DNA of 51,972 bases from an uncultured Victivallis sp. (GCA_944389815.1 CALXNS010000112.1:1-51972); one strand, 5' to 3'; counted from the first letter of the stretch, positions 33,410-43,043 are shown. The notes: generated by a model from the sequence alone, not told the origin. Numbers and translations are program-made.

Positions 33410-34744
33410 ATGAAAACTTCATCCATCCGTCCCCTGCCGGCGGTCGCCGCTGCGCCGGTGGTCTATCAGATTTTTCTTCGCAGCTTCACGCCGGAAGGGA
33501 CGCTGCGTGCCGCTTCCAGGATGCTCGGACATATCGCCTCGCTCGGGGTGGACGTGGTTTATCTCTGTCCGGTGGTGGAGGCCGATCGGGACGCACGGGA
33601 AGAGTTCTGGAGTCCGCGCCAGCGGCGTTCCGGTCTGCACAATCCGAAGAATCCCTACCGGTTGGGCGACTATTTCCGGATCGATCCGGAATACGGAACT
33701 GCAGATGATTTGAAGGCTTTCGTCCGGGATGCGCACCGCTTCGGGCTGCGGGTGCTGCTCGATCTGGTTTATCTGCACTGCGGTCCCGGCGCCTCCCTGG
33801 TTACGGAACATCCCGACTGGGTGCGCCGCAACGAAGACGGAACGCCGAAATTCAACGACTATCATTTTCATGAGTTGAATTTTGATTCAGCCGGTCTTCG
33901 GGAATATCTCTGGAATAACATGGAGCATTTCGTTTCCGAATACGATGTCGACGGTTACCGCTGCGATGTTGCCGGTGGAGTGCCGCTGGATTTCTGGGAA
34001 GAGGGCCGGCGGCGGATTGATGCGCTTAAGCCCGGAGTGTTGATGATGATTGCGGAATCGCCCGGATCATTGGCGGAGGAACGGTCTGCATTTGAACTTT
34101 GCTATGGATTTGAGTTCAATCTCGCATTGGAGAAACTGGTCAAACAGGAGTGTCCGGTGGCGGATTTCCGGCGGGTCGAACGCGATTTGCGCATTTCCAC
34201 CGGCGGTGCCCGGCTTCTGAGGATGTTCGATAATCACGACATTGCCAACGACGCAGAAGATCGTCGGGCTGAAACGGTTGCCGCGCCGGGGGCGACCGAT
34301 GCGGCGCTCGCGTTGATTTTCTGGATCGACGGGGTGCCGATGCTCTATAACGGGCAGGAGGTTGCCGACGGCAACCGCCACAGTCTGTGGGCCGACCGTG
34401 AACATGGACACAATAATGTGATCGACTGGCAGAATGCGCTGACGCCATCCGGGCGCCGTCGCATGGAGTTTCTGCGGGAATTGATCCGGCTCCGGCGGCT
34501 GGTTCCGGCGCTCGCGGAAGGGAGTTTTTCCGAATTGACGCTTCCGGATGAGGAGCTCTACGCCTTCAGCCGAACCGGCGGCGGCCGGAAACTGACTGCA
34601 ATTTTCAATTTCACGCCCAACGTGCGGCGCGCGGAATCCGGGATCGCGGTTTGCTCCGTTCTGAACGGGCAGAAATTCGAGGTGATTTCGCCGGAGACGG
34701 GATTGCTCGAATTGAAACCGTATGGTTTTATTCTCTTCGAGTAA
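33410..34744 (+). CDS. GH13 alpha-amylase family enzyme, cytoplasmic
   Basis: 444 residues without a signal peptide. The conserved GH13 regions are present: VVYLCPVVEA and GDYFRIDPEYGT early, LLDLVYLHCG (region I), GYRCDVAGG with nucleophile Asp186 (region II), MIAESPG with acid/base Glu216 (region III), and FDNHD with Asp277 (region IV). A short C-terminal beta-domain follows. It cleaves or transfers alpha-glucosidic bonds; the short barrel without a B-domain insert suggests small substrates such as maltodextrin or sucrose-type sugars. AAAGGAT lies 8 nt before the ATG. It is convergent with the GH39-like gene, only 24 bp away. Confidence 0.85.
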   Translation: MKTSSIRPLPAVAAAPVVYQIFLRSFTPEGTLRAASRMLGHIASLGVDVVYLCPVVEADRDAREEFWSPRQRRSGLHNPKNPYRLGDYFRIDPEYGTADDLKAFVRDAHRFGLRVLLDLVYLHCGPGASLVTEHPDWVRRNEDGTPKFNDYHFHELNFDSAGLREYLWNNMEHFVSEYDVDGYRCDVAGGVPLDFWEEGRRRIDALKPGVLMMIAESPGSLAEERSAFELCYGFEFNLALEKLVKQECPVADFRRVERDLRISTGGARLLRMFDNHDIANDAEDRRAETVAAPGATDAALALIFWIDGVPMLYNGQEVADGNRHSLWADREHGHNNVIDWQNALTPSGRRRMEFLRELIRLRRLVPALAEGSFSELTLPDEELYAFSRTGGGRKLTAIFNFTPNVRRAESGIAVCSVLNGQKFEVISPETGLLELKPYGFILFE

Positions 34745-34768
34745 TCCCGGTTGTTCCGGCGGGGGGAA

Positions 34769-37723
34769 TTATTGTTTCAACCGGATGATTTTGAGGTTCT
34801 TCACCCAGTAGGTGAGTTTGTTGCCGTTCGGATTGGCACCGAGACGGATCATCTTGACCGATTCGAGCGGAATTTTCACGTCGGCAAGGCGGCAGCGCCG
34901 CGTTTCCCACTGCGCGCTCGGCGGCTGGAAAGGAGCCATTTCGGTGTTGCCGCGTTCGGGAGTGTCGCTGTCGACCAGCATCAGATAGACGTATTTGAAA
35001 TCGTTTTCCACCTTGTTCTGCTCGGCCTTGATATCGAATGTGACCATGACCGCGTCGCGCATTGATTCTGCGGGCAGATCGAGCACCAGCTCCGGATACA
35101 TCCACATGTCGACGCCGCGTTTCCATTCGCCGTCGAATCGGATGGCCTGTTCCTTCTCGTCGAAGGTGATCGAACTGGTTTCCGCCGAAGAATTTTTACG
35201 CCACCGGGCCGGGTCGGAGATGTCGATTGCGACCTCTTCGGTGTTGGCGGTCAGCTGACTGTCGAAGAAGAGCGGCATATGGTATTTCGAACTGCGTTTC
35301 CCGTCGAAGACACCGACGATCTCCAGAACGGATTTGACTCTTCCGGGAGCGAATTCAGGACGGAAGACGACATCGTATTCGGCTTTCCCGAATGCGGGAA
35401 GTTCAATTTCGGCGGGGACGCCGTCGAGCGTACCGCCCTTGACGTCGAGCGTACCGCGTTTGGCTTTGCCGTCGAGGTTCCAGATCTGGAGTTTCAGTTT
35501 TCCGGTTTCGTTGGGCATTTCGGCGATGCTCTTAAGTCCGCCGATCTGGAAATCCGCCGGGTCGAGGACGGTTTTGACGATGACGGTGCGGTCGATCCCG
35601 CCGTCGTCGGGCGGCAGAATTTTCCCGGCCGGAACCGGCGCAACATCGGCCTTCAGGTTCTTCAACCCTTCCACATAGGCGATGTAACGGGTCGATCGAA
35701 GCGGAAGTTCGCCGTTTTTCGCAGTGACGGTTTCCGTTTGTCCCATCATGTCGGTCACGCGATAAGCGCCGTCGGCAGCGGGCAGCGTGAAGGCGGCCTC
35801 CCGTTCGCCGTCGTACACAACTTTGGCGGAGATATCGGCGGTGTCGAGGTTGGAAATCGTCCAGAAGGCGACGGTCTGGGAGCCGTCGGGCTGTTCAAAG
35901 AGGAAGACGCGCAGTTTCGGGTCAACTTTGATTTCACCGAGCAGTTTCGCGCGATTGAGCAAACTGGTCATCGTCGAAAATGCGACGAACCCGGGCTTCA
36001 CCGTGGCGTCGCGCCGCATGATGCCCCAATCCTTGACGCCGCCGCGTTCGCTGTAGGGCGGAAAGACGAAGAAATAATTGCGTGCGACACCTTCCATCAT
36101 CAACAATATCTGGGACTTGGGATAGAATTCGGCAACGATCATCTCCTGGGCGGGCGAATGGGCACCGTATTCGCGAAGGAAACTGGTTTCCTCGCACATT
36201 TTTTCCAGATCGGTGCCACACTCAGTTACCCAGATGGCACGGTCGGCGATGTTCTGTTTGCGCATGAAATCGCGCAATTCCGCGAAGTTGTGCGGATAAT
36301 CCGAAAGCGCCGCATAGGTGTGGAAGTTCATGCCGTCGGTGTAGAGCGCCTGATCGTTCGCATAGCAGACGTCATCGTAGGTATTGCGATCCTGACGGCA
36401 GACGGCGCCGGCGAAGACCGGCAGATCCGGGTCTCCGGCCTTGAAGCCGAGATAGGCAGCCTTCAGCGCTGCGACGTAATCCCAGCCCGGTTCGGGAGCG
36501 AATCCGATGTCCTGTTCGTTCCAGAACTCCCAGTCGCCCATTTTTCCCTTGAACGTCTGCGCAAGTTTCCGGGCGAATTCATAAGTTGCAAGCAGGTCGT
36601 CCGGCAGTTTCGGCGAATGGGTTTTCGCCCATTGCGGCGCGTCATGATACATGCCGGAAACCCGGACGCCGCGGTCGTGAAGAAGATCGGCGTTGGTCAT
36701 GTATACGCCCCAGTTGTATTGATCCGGGGTGGGGTTAACGTCGTTCCAGCTCATCCGTTCGCGCACATGAGTGAAACCGGCGAGGCGGACCAGGTCGCTG
36801 ACCAGTTCGAAGCCGTTTCCGCTGAAACGTTCGTTGTTCATGGCGTTTCCGGCGAGCCAGCTCTGCGCGGTGTCGGTGGCGAAGAAGGTGTCGAAGGTAT
36901 GAATGCGTTTGGCCGGATCGACGACGACGGCGAAGGAACGGGTTTTCTCAAACGTCACGCCGGGAGCCGAGAGGGAAAGAAAATAGTATCCCTCATGGAA
37001 TGGCGGAAGGATCAGAGGCGCGGCGCCGTTTTCCGGCCATTCGCCTTCGAGGATGGGTTTGTTTTTCCAGTCGCGCACGCTGTACCGCAATCCCGGTGCG
37101 GGTGACTCGATGGTGAACTGCGGAGCTTCTCCGGCGATGAAGACCGCGCCCGGAGCTGCGGCATGGACGACGGCGGAAACATCGGTACGCCAGCTCTGCT
37201 GAATTTCCGTGCGGTGTTCTGGTTTGACCAGAACTTCGATGTTGCGGATCGAAAAGGTGACGTCGCTGCCGAGCGGGTTGACGCCGATGCTGATGCCTCC
37301 GGCTTCGGCGGCGTCGACATCGGGATCATTCAGCGGGATGGTGACGCTTCGCCACTGCGTATCCGGCGCCGGATACGCGATCTGTCCGGCCGGCGCCAGC
37401 TGCAGATAGGAGCAGCGGAAGCCCGCGTTCACCGATTCCGGGGCGGCCTTGATTTCAAACCGGATCGCTTCGGCATTCTCGAGCGACTCCTCCTCCCGGA
37501 ACCGGAGAATCGGATAGACCCAGAAATCGCCGCCGGAACTCTTCGAATGAAAAGTCATGGTTCTGCCGTCGGCATCGACCTGCTTTTCCAGGGAACCCGA
37601 AGAGCGCGGCTGCCAGCGTTCGGGGCGGTTGAGGTCGCTGCTCCACGGTTGCGGAACAAGTTCGGCCGCGGCTGCCGCCGCGCTGAGCACCAGAAACGTT
37701 GCGGCCAGAGCGAATGATTTCAT
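34769..37723 (-). CDS. Large secreted GH39-like glycosidase with matching beta-modules at both ends
   Basis: 984 residues from ATG 37723 (GCAGGAGAC upstream) with a clear signal peptide (KSFALAATFLVLSAAAAAA). Residues about 25-165 and about 830-984 are two related beta-sandwich modules: both hold a W-Y-P start, a FEIKA/FDIKA strand, a PxxQW strand and a GxNPxGxxxTFxIRNIEVL / GANPNGNKLTYWVKNLKII end. Between them are an Ig-like part and a clan A TIM barrel with acid/base Glu403 in FWNEQD and nucleophile Glu501 in WVTECGTD. The family is GH39-like or another clan A group. The target polysaccharide is unknown. It has its own promoter, divergent from the LacI-type gene. Confidence 0.75.
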   Translation of the reverse strand: MKSFALAATFLVLSAAAAAAELVPQPWSSDLNRPERWQPRSSGSLEKQVDADGRTMTFHSKSSGGDFWVYPILRFREEESLENAEAIRFEIKAAPESVNAGFRCSYLQLAPAGQIAYPAPDTQWRSVTIPLNDPDVDAAEAGGISIGVNPLGSDVTFSIRNIEVLVKPEHRTEIQQSWRTDVSAVVHAAAPGAVFIAGEAPQFTIESPAPGLRYSVRDWKNKPILEGEWPENGAAPLILPPFHEGYYFLSLSAPGVTFEKTRSFAVVVDPAKRIHTFDTFFATDTAQSWLAGNAMNNERFSGNGFELVSDLVRLAGFTHVRERMSWNDVNPTPDQYNWGVYMTNADLLHDRGVRVSGMYHDAPQWAKTHSPKLPDDLLATYEFARKLAQTFKGKMGDWEFWNEQDIGFAPEPGWDYVAALKAAYLGFKAGDPDLPVFAGAVCRQDRNTYDDVCYANDQALYTDGMNFHTYAALSDYPHNFAELRDFMRKQNIADRAIWVTECGTDLEKMCEETSFLREYGAHSPAQEMIVAEFYPKSQILLMMEGVARNYFFVFPPYSERGGVKDWGIMRRDATVKPGFVAFSTMTSLLNRAKLLGEIKVDPKLRVFLFEQPDGSQTVAFWTISNLDTADISAKVVYDGEREAAFTLPAADGAYRVTDMMGQTETVTAKNGELPLRSTRYIAYVEGLKNLKADVAPVPAGKILPPDDGGIDRTVIVKTVLDPADFQIGGLKSIAEMPNETGKLKLQIWNLDGKAKRGTLDVKGGTLDGVPAEIELPAFGKAEYDVVFRPEFAPGRVKSVLEIVGVFDGKRSSKYHMPLFFDSQLTANTEEVAIDISDPARWRKNSSAETSSITFDEKEQAIRFDGEWKRGVDMWMYPELVLDLPAESMRDAVMVTFDIKAEQNKVENDFKYVYLMLVDSDTPERGNTEMAPFQPPSAQWETRRCRLADVKIPLESVKMIRLGANPNGNKLTYWVKNLKIIRLKQ

Positions 37724-37775
37724 CACTTGATGTCTCCTGCAGTTTATTTCGGGCGTAATATCGCGTGTTATATAA

Positions 37776-37804
37776 ATTATACCGAATGCTTCCGTGAAAT
37801 GCAA
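37776..37804 (-). promoter_or_regulatory. Promoter of the GH39-like gene
   Basis: On the minus strand TTGCAT (37804-37799), a 17-bp spacer and TATAAT (37781-37776), about 50 bp upstream of the start codon. Confidence 0.6.
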
Positions 37805-37964
37805 GAGCAAAACGGGAAAAACTTGTTATTTTCCGTCGAAACCTTGAAAAGGCGCTGCCGGAATTTATATTTTCGCCAAACGGAAGGCAAGCTCAGGAAG
37901 CGGAATCCCGATGCACTTTTCCAGTGTCGGTGCGAAGAATTCCGACTTTTTTCCCCGAAGGCTA

Positions 37965-37993
37965 TTGACTTTTATTTCCAAATGTGTCATAAT
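37965..37993 (+). promoter_or_regulatory. Promoter of the LacI-type regulator operon
   Basis: TTGACT (37965-37970), a 17-bp spacer and CATAAT (37988-37993). The operator palindrome lies just downstream. Confidence 0.6.
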
Positions 37994-38008
37994 ATAGTTA
38001 ACACAAGA

Positions 38009-38018
38009 TAAACGTTTA
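38009..38018. promoter_or_regulatory. LacI-family operator palindrome
   Basis: TAAACGTTTA is a perfect 10-bp palindrome with a central CG, the classic form of LacI-family operators. It lies about 15 bp after the -10 and 15 bp before the regulator start codon, so autoregulation is likely. Confidence 0.65.
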
Positions 38019-38032
38019 CCCAAGGTTTTGGA

Positions 38033-39028
38033 ATGGCGACGATCAAAGATGTTGCCCGGCTCTCGGCCGTGAGTGTCTGCACGGTGTCGAAGGTGCTGAA
38101 TCGGCATCCGAAGGCGGAGAAGATTCGAGAAGAGACGCGGCGGCGGATTTTCGAAAGCGCGCGGCAGCTTGGATACAAACCGAGCATGGCGGGACGGAAT
38201 TTCCGTCTGCGGCGGACATTTCTGGTCGCGCTGGTGGTGAACAACATTGAACACGATTTCTGGTTCGGCCTGGTGCGGGCGGTCGCCGATGAACTCGGTG
38301 ATGGTTTCAACGTGATCATCAGCAATACCGACGGCCGTCTCGACCGGGAGAAACAGGAACTGGAGAATCTTGCCGGACGCAACGTCGATGCGGTGATTCT
38401 GCTTCAGACCGCCTCGGACGAACGTCATCTGGAGAATCTCGCCCGGCACTGTCCGCTGGTGCTGCTGGAAAAGACCGACAACCCGCTTCTCTCCTACGTC
38501 AAGGGCGACGATTATCGGAGCGGTTACGAACTGACCCGGCGGTGTATCGCCGATGGACATCGGCGCATCGCGTTTCTCGTGTATGAGGATATGCTTCCGG
38601 GACCGCGGTTGCGGTTGCAGGGGGCGCGTGACGCGGCGAAATGTTTTGATGACGTGAAACTTGAGACGTTTGTTTTTCCCGGTTCGACCGATGCGGAAAT
38701 GACGGAAATTTTTCTGCCGCATGCCCGGGAGTTTTCATTGGCGCTTTGTTGTGAAGATTCGTTGGCGGGGCTGCTTTTGAAATTGTCGCCGCGTGCCGGG
38801 TTGCGGATTCCCGCGGATCTGTCGCTCATCGGCTGGAACAACAGCGAATTTCTGCGATATCTGGAGCCGGGGTTGACTTCGGTGGCGATTCCGCTGCGCG
38901 AAATCGGCCGCCGGGCGGCCCGGATTATTTTGAAGAATCTCAACGGAGATCCCGCCGTTGAAAAAGTTCTTATCGAGGAAGAGTTTATTTCAAGAGAGTC
39001 CTATCGGGTTCCGGCTCCGCAAACATAG
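38033..39028 (+). CDS. LacI family transcriptional regulator
   Basis: 331 residues. The N-terminal helix-turn-helix and hinge are textbook LacI: IKDVARLSAVSVCTVSKVLN, then RRRIFESARQLGYKPS. The sensor domain follows with VALVVNNIEHDFW, NVIISNTDG, VDAVILLQTASDE, HRRIAFLVYE and LSLIGWNNSEF. The effector is probably a sugar. It starts an operon with a pseudopilin gene 27 nt downstream and a secreted beta-helix protein after that, which suggests that it controls their production. AAGGTTTTGG is the ribosome site. Confidence 0.92.
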   Translation: MATIKDVARLSAVSVCTVSKVLNRHPKAEKIREETRRRIFESARQLGYKPSMAGRNFRLRRTFLVALVVNNIEHDFWFGLVRAVADELGDGFNVIISNTDGRLDREKQELENLAGRNVDAVILLQTASDERHLENLARHCPLVLLEKTDNPLLSYVKGDDYRSGYELTRRCIADGHRRIAFLVYEDMLPGPRLRLQGARDAAKCFDDVKLETFVFPGSTDAEMTEIFLPHAREFSLALCCEDSLAGLLLKLSPRAGLRIPADLSLIGWNNSEFLRYLEPGLTSVAIPLREIGRRAARIILKNLNGDPAVEKVLIEEEFISRESYRVPAPQT

Positions 39029-39055
39029 AAACGTAGAAGGAAGGAAGGGGTGATG

Positions 39056-39778
39056 ATGAAATCGGAAATGCGTCATTTTACATTGATTGAATTATTAGTC
39101 GTGATTGCGATCATTGCGATTCTCGCCTCGATGCTGCTGCCGGCGTTGAATCAGGCGCGGGAGAAGGCGCGTTCGATCAGTTGTGTGAACAATCTCAAAT
39201 CGATGGGGGGAGCGGTTCACATGTATGCGGACAGCTCGGATTCGTTTCTGTTCAATTATTATATCGCCAGCACGACCGAGCAGTGGATGACGAACACTTT
39301 GTTTCTGTCGCTGATGGGATTTTCTCAGAAGTTGACTTCGTATGACGATCTGGAGCGGGGGCCGTTTCATTGTCCGTCGGCGCAACCGGTTCGGCAGGAG
39401 GGAAACCTTACGGGAGCGAAAGCGACGACCTACGCGGTGAACGGGCTTGCGTTCAGTAACGGAAAGATGAGTCGTTTGCGCAAGCCGTCCCTGGCGCTGG
39501 CCTTCATCGACAGCGACTGGGTTGAGGGCGGTACCGGATTTTACGTCAAGGGGACGGCCGGCAGCGGCGGCTGGCTGGAGAGCAAGGAGAGCATCTCCTG
39601 GGAGCGGCACGGCGGCGGAGTGAATTTATCCTTTCTGGATGGGCACGTGCAGTCGCTCCGCGGTCACGAAGCGCTGCAGCTTTTGAAAAACGACAGCTAT
39701 GAAGGGTGCGGAAGTAAATATACTTACGGGCATTATTCGCCGCTCTGGGCCTATCAATGCCAGCAGCATGACAACTGA
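39056..39778 (+). CDS. H-X9-DG prepilin-like protein upstream of the beta-helix gene
   Basis: 240 residues from ATG 39056 (AAGGAAGG upstream; ATG 39053 and GTG 39050 are in frame as alternatives). A 7-residue leader MKSEMRH precedes [20 protein letters not shown], with Glu at mature position 5. The residue before cleavage is His instead of Gly. [17 protein letters not shown] is the family sequence. The C-terminal [18 protein letters not shown] is the H-X9-DG motif. The last 40 residues are rich in Tyr, Gly and His. It sits in the same operon as the LacI-type regulator and the secreted beta-helix protein, 53 nt upstream of the latter. Confidence 0.88.
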   Translation: MKSEMRHFTLIELLVVIAIIAILASMLLPALNQAREKARSISCVNNLKSMGGAVHMYADSSDSFLFNYYIASTTEQWMTNTLFLSLMGFSQKLTSYDDLERGPFHCPSAQPVRQEGNLTGAKATTYAVNGLAFSNGKMSRLRKPSLALAFIDSDWVEGGTGFYVKGTAGSGGWLESKESISWERHGGGVNLSFLDGHVQSLRGHEALQLLKNDSYEGCGSKYTYGHYSPLWAYQCQQHDN

Positions 39779-39831
39779 TCGAGAGAGAACAAATCGAATC
39801 AAACGGCAATAACAGGGAGAAACCGGAAGAA

Positions 39832-41562
39832 ATGAGATGTTTTTCAACATTGATTGCGGCGCTGGCGCTGCTGCCCGCGGCGGTGTGGAGCGCGACATTC
39901 GAGTTCAGTGAATTCGGCGGGAAGGGGGACGGGAAATCCGACAATCGCGAAGCGTTCGTCAAGGCGTTCGAAGCGTTGAAGGCGAATCCCGGTTCCACCC
40001 TCAAGATCGGACCGGGAGTCTACCGGGTCGCCACCGGAGCGGAGAAGTTCGTTCACGAGCGGTACCACATCATCGTGCGCAACATGAAGGACGCCACGAT
40101 CGAAGGAGAGAATGCGCGGATCGTCTTCACCGATCCCGAACACGGCGGCATTCTCTTTTACCTTTCGCCGAATCTGAAGTTGAAGTCGTTGGAATTCGAC
40201 TGGGATCCGGTGGCGTTCACCCAGGGGGAAATCGTCTCTGTCGATCCTGACAATCCCCGCAGCTTCACCTATAAAATCGAGCCGGGATTTCCGGATGCCG
40301 ACAACAAGAATTTCAAGAATTACGCCCCGGAGGGGAAATTCATGATCGGTTTCGTTTACGATCCGGTCACCCGGAAGCTCTTCACCGCGCGGCTCAACGA
40401 CAACCACAAAGCCGTCGAACGGGTTGAGAAGATCGACGAACATCTTTTTCGGATTACGCTCAAGGAGGTGAGTTCGCCCGACGGGGTTGAGGCGGGACGG
40501 CTGTTTGTTCTGATTTCGCGCAATCCGAGCAACGGGATTGTCTTTCATGCCTGCGTGAAGCCGGAGATCCGGGATGTGACGATGTTCTCCTCCTCGCATA
40601 TCGGAATGGTGTTCCGTTTCGGCACCGAACAACCGCATCTGGAAAATGTGCAGATCCGCATTCTGCCGGATTCCCGCCGGATGATCAGCGTCAATGCCGA
40701 CAGTCTGTTCTTCGACGGCTGCACTGCTCCGGTGGTGCGGAATTGTCACCTTGAAGGCGGTATGGATGACGGCATTGTCCTGCCGGTACACGGTCGACCG
40801 GTGGTGGGGAAGGTGGATGATTCCACCTATCTGGTGCGCTGCACATGGGCGGTGCCGTTCTTCGGCAGCAATTCTCTGGAGGCGATCGATCCGAAAAGCG
40901 GGAAACGCTCCGGCAAACTTCCGGTGATCGCCAAAGTTGAAAACGATCGCGTCGAAATGATCGACGGCAAACGTTACCATCTTGAAACGCTCCGTCTCAG
41001 TGCTCCGACTACAGCGCTTAAAGTCGGCGACCAGCTCTTCAACCGCAGCTTCAGCAATCAGAACTTCGTCGTCGAGAATTGCGTCATTGAGAATCTGCGC
41101 GGCAAGGGGGTGAAAATCCACGGCTCCGGCGGCGTCGTCCGCAACTGCCGCATCGACGGCACCACGTTCGGCGGCATTGAGATCGGTTATCAGTTTCCCG
41201 GCGGTGACTGGTGCTGGATGTGGGCGGAGAACATCCGCATTGAGAACAACACCATTCTCAACGCGGCCAATCTCGGTTTGATTCAGCTCACGCGGATCGG
41301 CTGGGCGAACGGCATCCGGATTCATCAGGGCCCGGACAACTTCACCGACCGCCCCAATCGCAACATCACGATCAGCGGCAACACGATCGACCGCTGCGGT
41401 CAGACGGCCATCCGCTGCTGGGCGTCGGAAAACGTCACGGTGGTCGGCAACCGGATCGGCGCGTATAATCTGATGGATTTCCCGAGTGACACCATGCCGA
41501 TCGATTTCATCAACGTGACCGGGGTGGTCGAGAAGGACAATGTGATCGGGAACATCGAATGA
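39832..41562 (+). CDS. Secreted right-handed beta-helix protein, possible polysaccharide-active enzyme
   Basis: 576 residues with a signal peptide (RCFSTLIAALALLPAAVWSA). It begins FEFSEFGGKGDGKSDNREAF, the usual start of pectin-lyase-fold proteins. Helix coils with N-rich turns follow: IRNIHF-type steps such as DATIEGENARIVF, VVRNCHLEGGMDDGIVL, FVVENCVIENLRGKGVKI, VVRNCRIDGT, IRIENNTILNAAN and ITISGNTIDRCGQ. An insert at about 130-210 breaks the coils. The fold is shared by GH28, GH110, polysaccharide lyases and epimerases; I cannot assign one. GH110-type alpha-galactosidase is a possibility. GGGAGAAACCGGAAGA gives the ribosome site. Third gene of the LacI operon. Confidence 0.75.
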   Translation: MRCFSTLIAALALLPAAVWSATFEFSEFGGKGDGKSDNREAFVKAFEALKANPGSTLKIGPGVYRVATGAEKFVHERYHIIVRNMKDATIEGENARIVFTDPEHGGILFYLSPNLKLKSLEFDWDPVAFTQGEIVSVDPDNPRSFTYKIEPGFPDADNKNFKNYAPEGKFMIGFVYDPVTRKLFTARLNDNHKAVERVEKIDEHLFRITLKEVSSPDGVEAGRLFVLISRNPSNGIVFHACVKPEIRDVTMFSSSHIGMVFRFGTEQPHLENVQIRILPDSRRMISVNADSLFFDGCTAPVVRNCHLEGGMDDGIVLPVHGRPVVGKVDDSTYLVRCTWAVPFFGSNSLEAIDPKSGKRSGKLPVIAKVENDRVEMIDGKRYHLETLRLSAPTTALKVGDQLFNRSFSNQNFVVENCVIENLRGKGVKIHGSGGVVRNCRIDGTTFGGIEIGYQFPGGDWCWMWAENIRIENNTILNAANLGLIQLTRIGWANGIRIHQGPDNFTDRPNRNITISGNTIDRCGQTAIRCWASENVTVVGNRIGAYNLMDFPSDTMPIDFINVTGVVEKDNVIGNIE

Positions 41563-41819
41563 TGACGTCTGGAAAATTGCGCCCATGACGAAGGGTGCCG
41601 CCGGATTCCCGGCTGTGATGCTGATCGCGGCCGGACTCAGGCATATTTCCACGGAGAAATGGGGAACTTGTCAGTACGGGAACACTTGTAAACTTTATGA
41701 ATCAGGTGTAAGATAAAAACAGCAAGAGTACGACAAGTCACGGTTGCCATCTGTAATCATTCAGAAGCAAAAGTGCGCAAGCCAGCGGACACTACCCATC
41801 GAAAGGAGGAGATTGTAAA
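41563..41819 (+). promoter_or_regulatory. Leader and promoter of the esterase-rhamnosidase-PHP operon
   Basis: TTGTAA (41686-41691), a 17-bp spacer and TAAGAT (41709-41714) form a good promoter. A leader of about 100 bases follows, ending in the strong ribosome site AAAGGAGG before the start at 41820. The first 120 bases contain no clear terminator for the beta-helix gene. Confidence 0.55.
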
Positions 41820-43043
41820 ATGAGGAGAACATCATTGCAGGCGATTTTGCTTCTTCTGCTCGCTTCCGGCGCATTCCTGACGGTTCCGGCGGGGGAACAA
41901 ATGAAGATCGGCGCCTGCGCCGTCGAGAAGGATACGAAGGAGTTTCCGCTTCCGGCGTGGCGTGAGGCGGAGTTCGAATTTGATTTTCCCGTCCCGGAAA
42001 ACATCCGCCCGATTCTTTACGCGGGAGCTGATTATCAGGGCCATCCGACGGAGGTTTTCGCGTGGGTCGGCGTTCCTGCGCAGATGCCGGAGGGGGAAAA
42101 GGCTCCTGGGATCGTGCTCGTGCACGGGGGCGGCGGAACCGCTTTCCTGCAGTGGGTCGAACAATGGACGGCGCGCGGTTATTGTGCGATCGCCATGGAT
42201 ACGGTCGGCTGCCGTCCGCTGCTGCGCTGGGAAGCGAAAACGGGGGTGCGCAGCCGCCTCCCGGGAAACAGGGGACCGGAGTACCAGGTATATGAACGGG
42301 ATCTTCAAAATCCGGAGGATGCGTGGACAACTCAGGCGGTGGAGGCGATTCGCCGGGGACACACGTTGCTGCGGAGTCTGCCGGAAATCGACCCGGAGCG
42401 GACGGCCATCTACGGAATCTCCTGGGGAGGGTATCTTACGTGCTTTGCGGCTGCGGCGGATTCGCGTTTCAAGGCGGCGGTTTCGGTTTACGGATGCGGC
42501 TTTCTTCCCGAATCGCGCGACACGGTGAAACATGCTCCGGATGAATGGTTTCAATTGTTTGATCCCGCCCGGGTTCTTCCGGAGGTGAAATGTCCGTTTC
42601 TCTTCATCAACCGCCCGGACGACACGGCCTATGAATGGAGTTCATGGCGCAGGAGCGCGATGTTGCCCGCGCATGCGGTTCGTTCCGTGCCGGGGTGTTT
42701 CGGTCACAGTCACACCTGTGGATTGCGTCCGGAGGGGGAGGTCTTCATCGATTCAATCGTCAACGGCGCCGTGCCGCTGCCGGAGATCGGACCATTGGAA
42801 GTGCAGGGGAACCGCGTTGCCGCGACGGTTCATGCCGGAACGGAACCCATTCGCGGTGAGTTGTGGTGGAGCAGCGATTCTGCGGAAATCCCTGAACCGC
42901 GCCGCGCCTGGCGGAAGATGCCGGCAACGTGTGACGGGAATGTCATTTCCGCGGAATTGCCGGAGGGGGCGACCGATTATTTTTTGAATGCGGTGGATTC
43001 GCGCGGCGTGGCGGTCACCGCGTTCCGGATTGTTTCGAAATGA
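41820..43043 (+). CDS. Secreted alpha/beta-hydrolase, esterase-like
   Basis: 407 residues with a signal peptide (RRTSLQAILLLLLASGAFLTV). The alpha/beta-hydrolase core has PGIVLVHGGGGTAFLQW (oxyanion region), the nucleophile elbow GISWGGY with Ser201, an Asp in INRPDDTAYEW, and a His in CFGHSHTCG. This order fits the acetyl-xylan-esterase/dienelactone-hydrolase-like peptidase S9 superfamily. A C-terminal beta-domain of about 90 residues follows. It likely removes ester groups from a polysaccharide outside the cytoplasm so that other enzymes can act. First gene of an operon with a rhamnosidase-like and a PHP gene. Confidence 0.78.
   Translation: MRRTSLQAILLLLLASGAFLTVPAGEQMKIGACAVEKDTKEFPLPAWREAEFEFDFPVPENIRPILYAGADYQGHPTEVFAWVGVPAQMPEGEKAPGIVLVHGGGGTAFLQWVEQWTARGYCAIAMDTVGCRPLLRWEAKTGVRSRLPGNRGPEYQVYERDLQNPEDAWTTQAVEAIRRGHTLLRSLPEIDPERTAIYGISWGGYLTCFAAAADSRFKAAVSVYGCGFLPESRDTVKHAPDEWFQLFDPARVLPEVKCPFLFINRPDDTAYEWSSWRRSAMLPAHAVRSVPGCFGHSHTCGLRPEGEVFIDSIVNGAVPLPEIGPLEVQGNRVAATVHAGTEPIRGELWWSSDSAEIPEPRRAWRKMPATCDGNVISAELPEGATDYFLNAVDSRGVAVTAFRIVSK

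Larger units (their letters stand above)
37724..38032. other. Intergenic region between the GH39-like and LacI-type genes
   Basis: 309 bases, AT-rich. It holds the two promoters and the palindromic operator listed separately. Near 37926-37952 a short stem (GTCGG with CCGAC) is followed by six T on the plus strand and could be a weak terminator for an unseen short transcript. No coding sequence is supported. Confidence 0.5.

Noticed and set aside
35279..37105. 608-codon plus-strand frame opposite the GH39-like gene
   Set aside because: It mirrors the real gene, has a low-complexity composition and lacks a ribosome site.
39832..41562. Firm assignment as a GH110 alpha-galactosidase
   Set aside because: The beta-helix fold is shared by many families and I could not see diagnostic catalytic residues.
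39844..41652. 602-codon minus-strand frame opposite the beta-helix gene
   Set aside because: The opposite strand has a signal peptide, beta-helix repeats and operon context; this frame has none.
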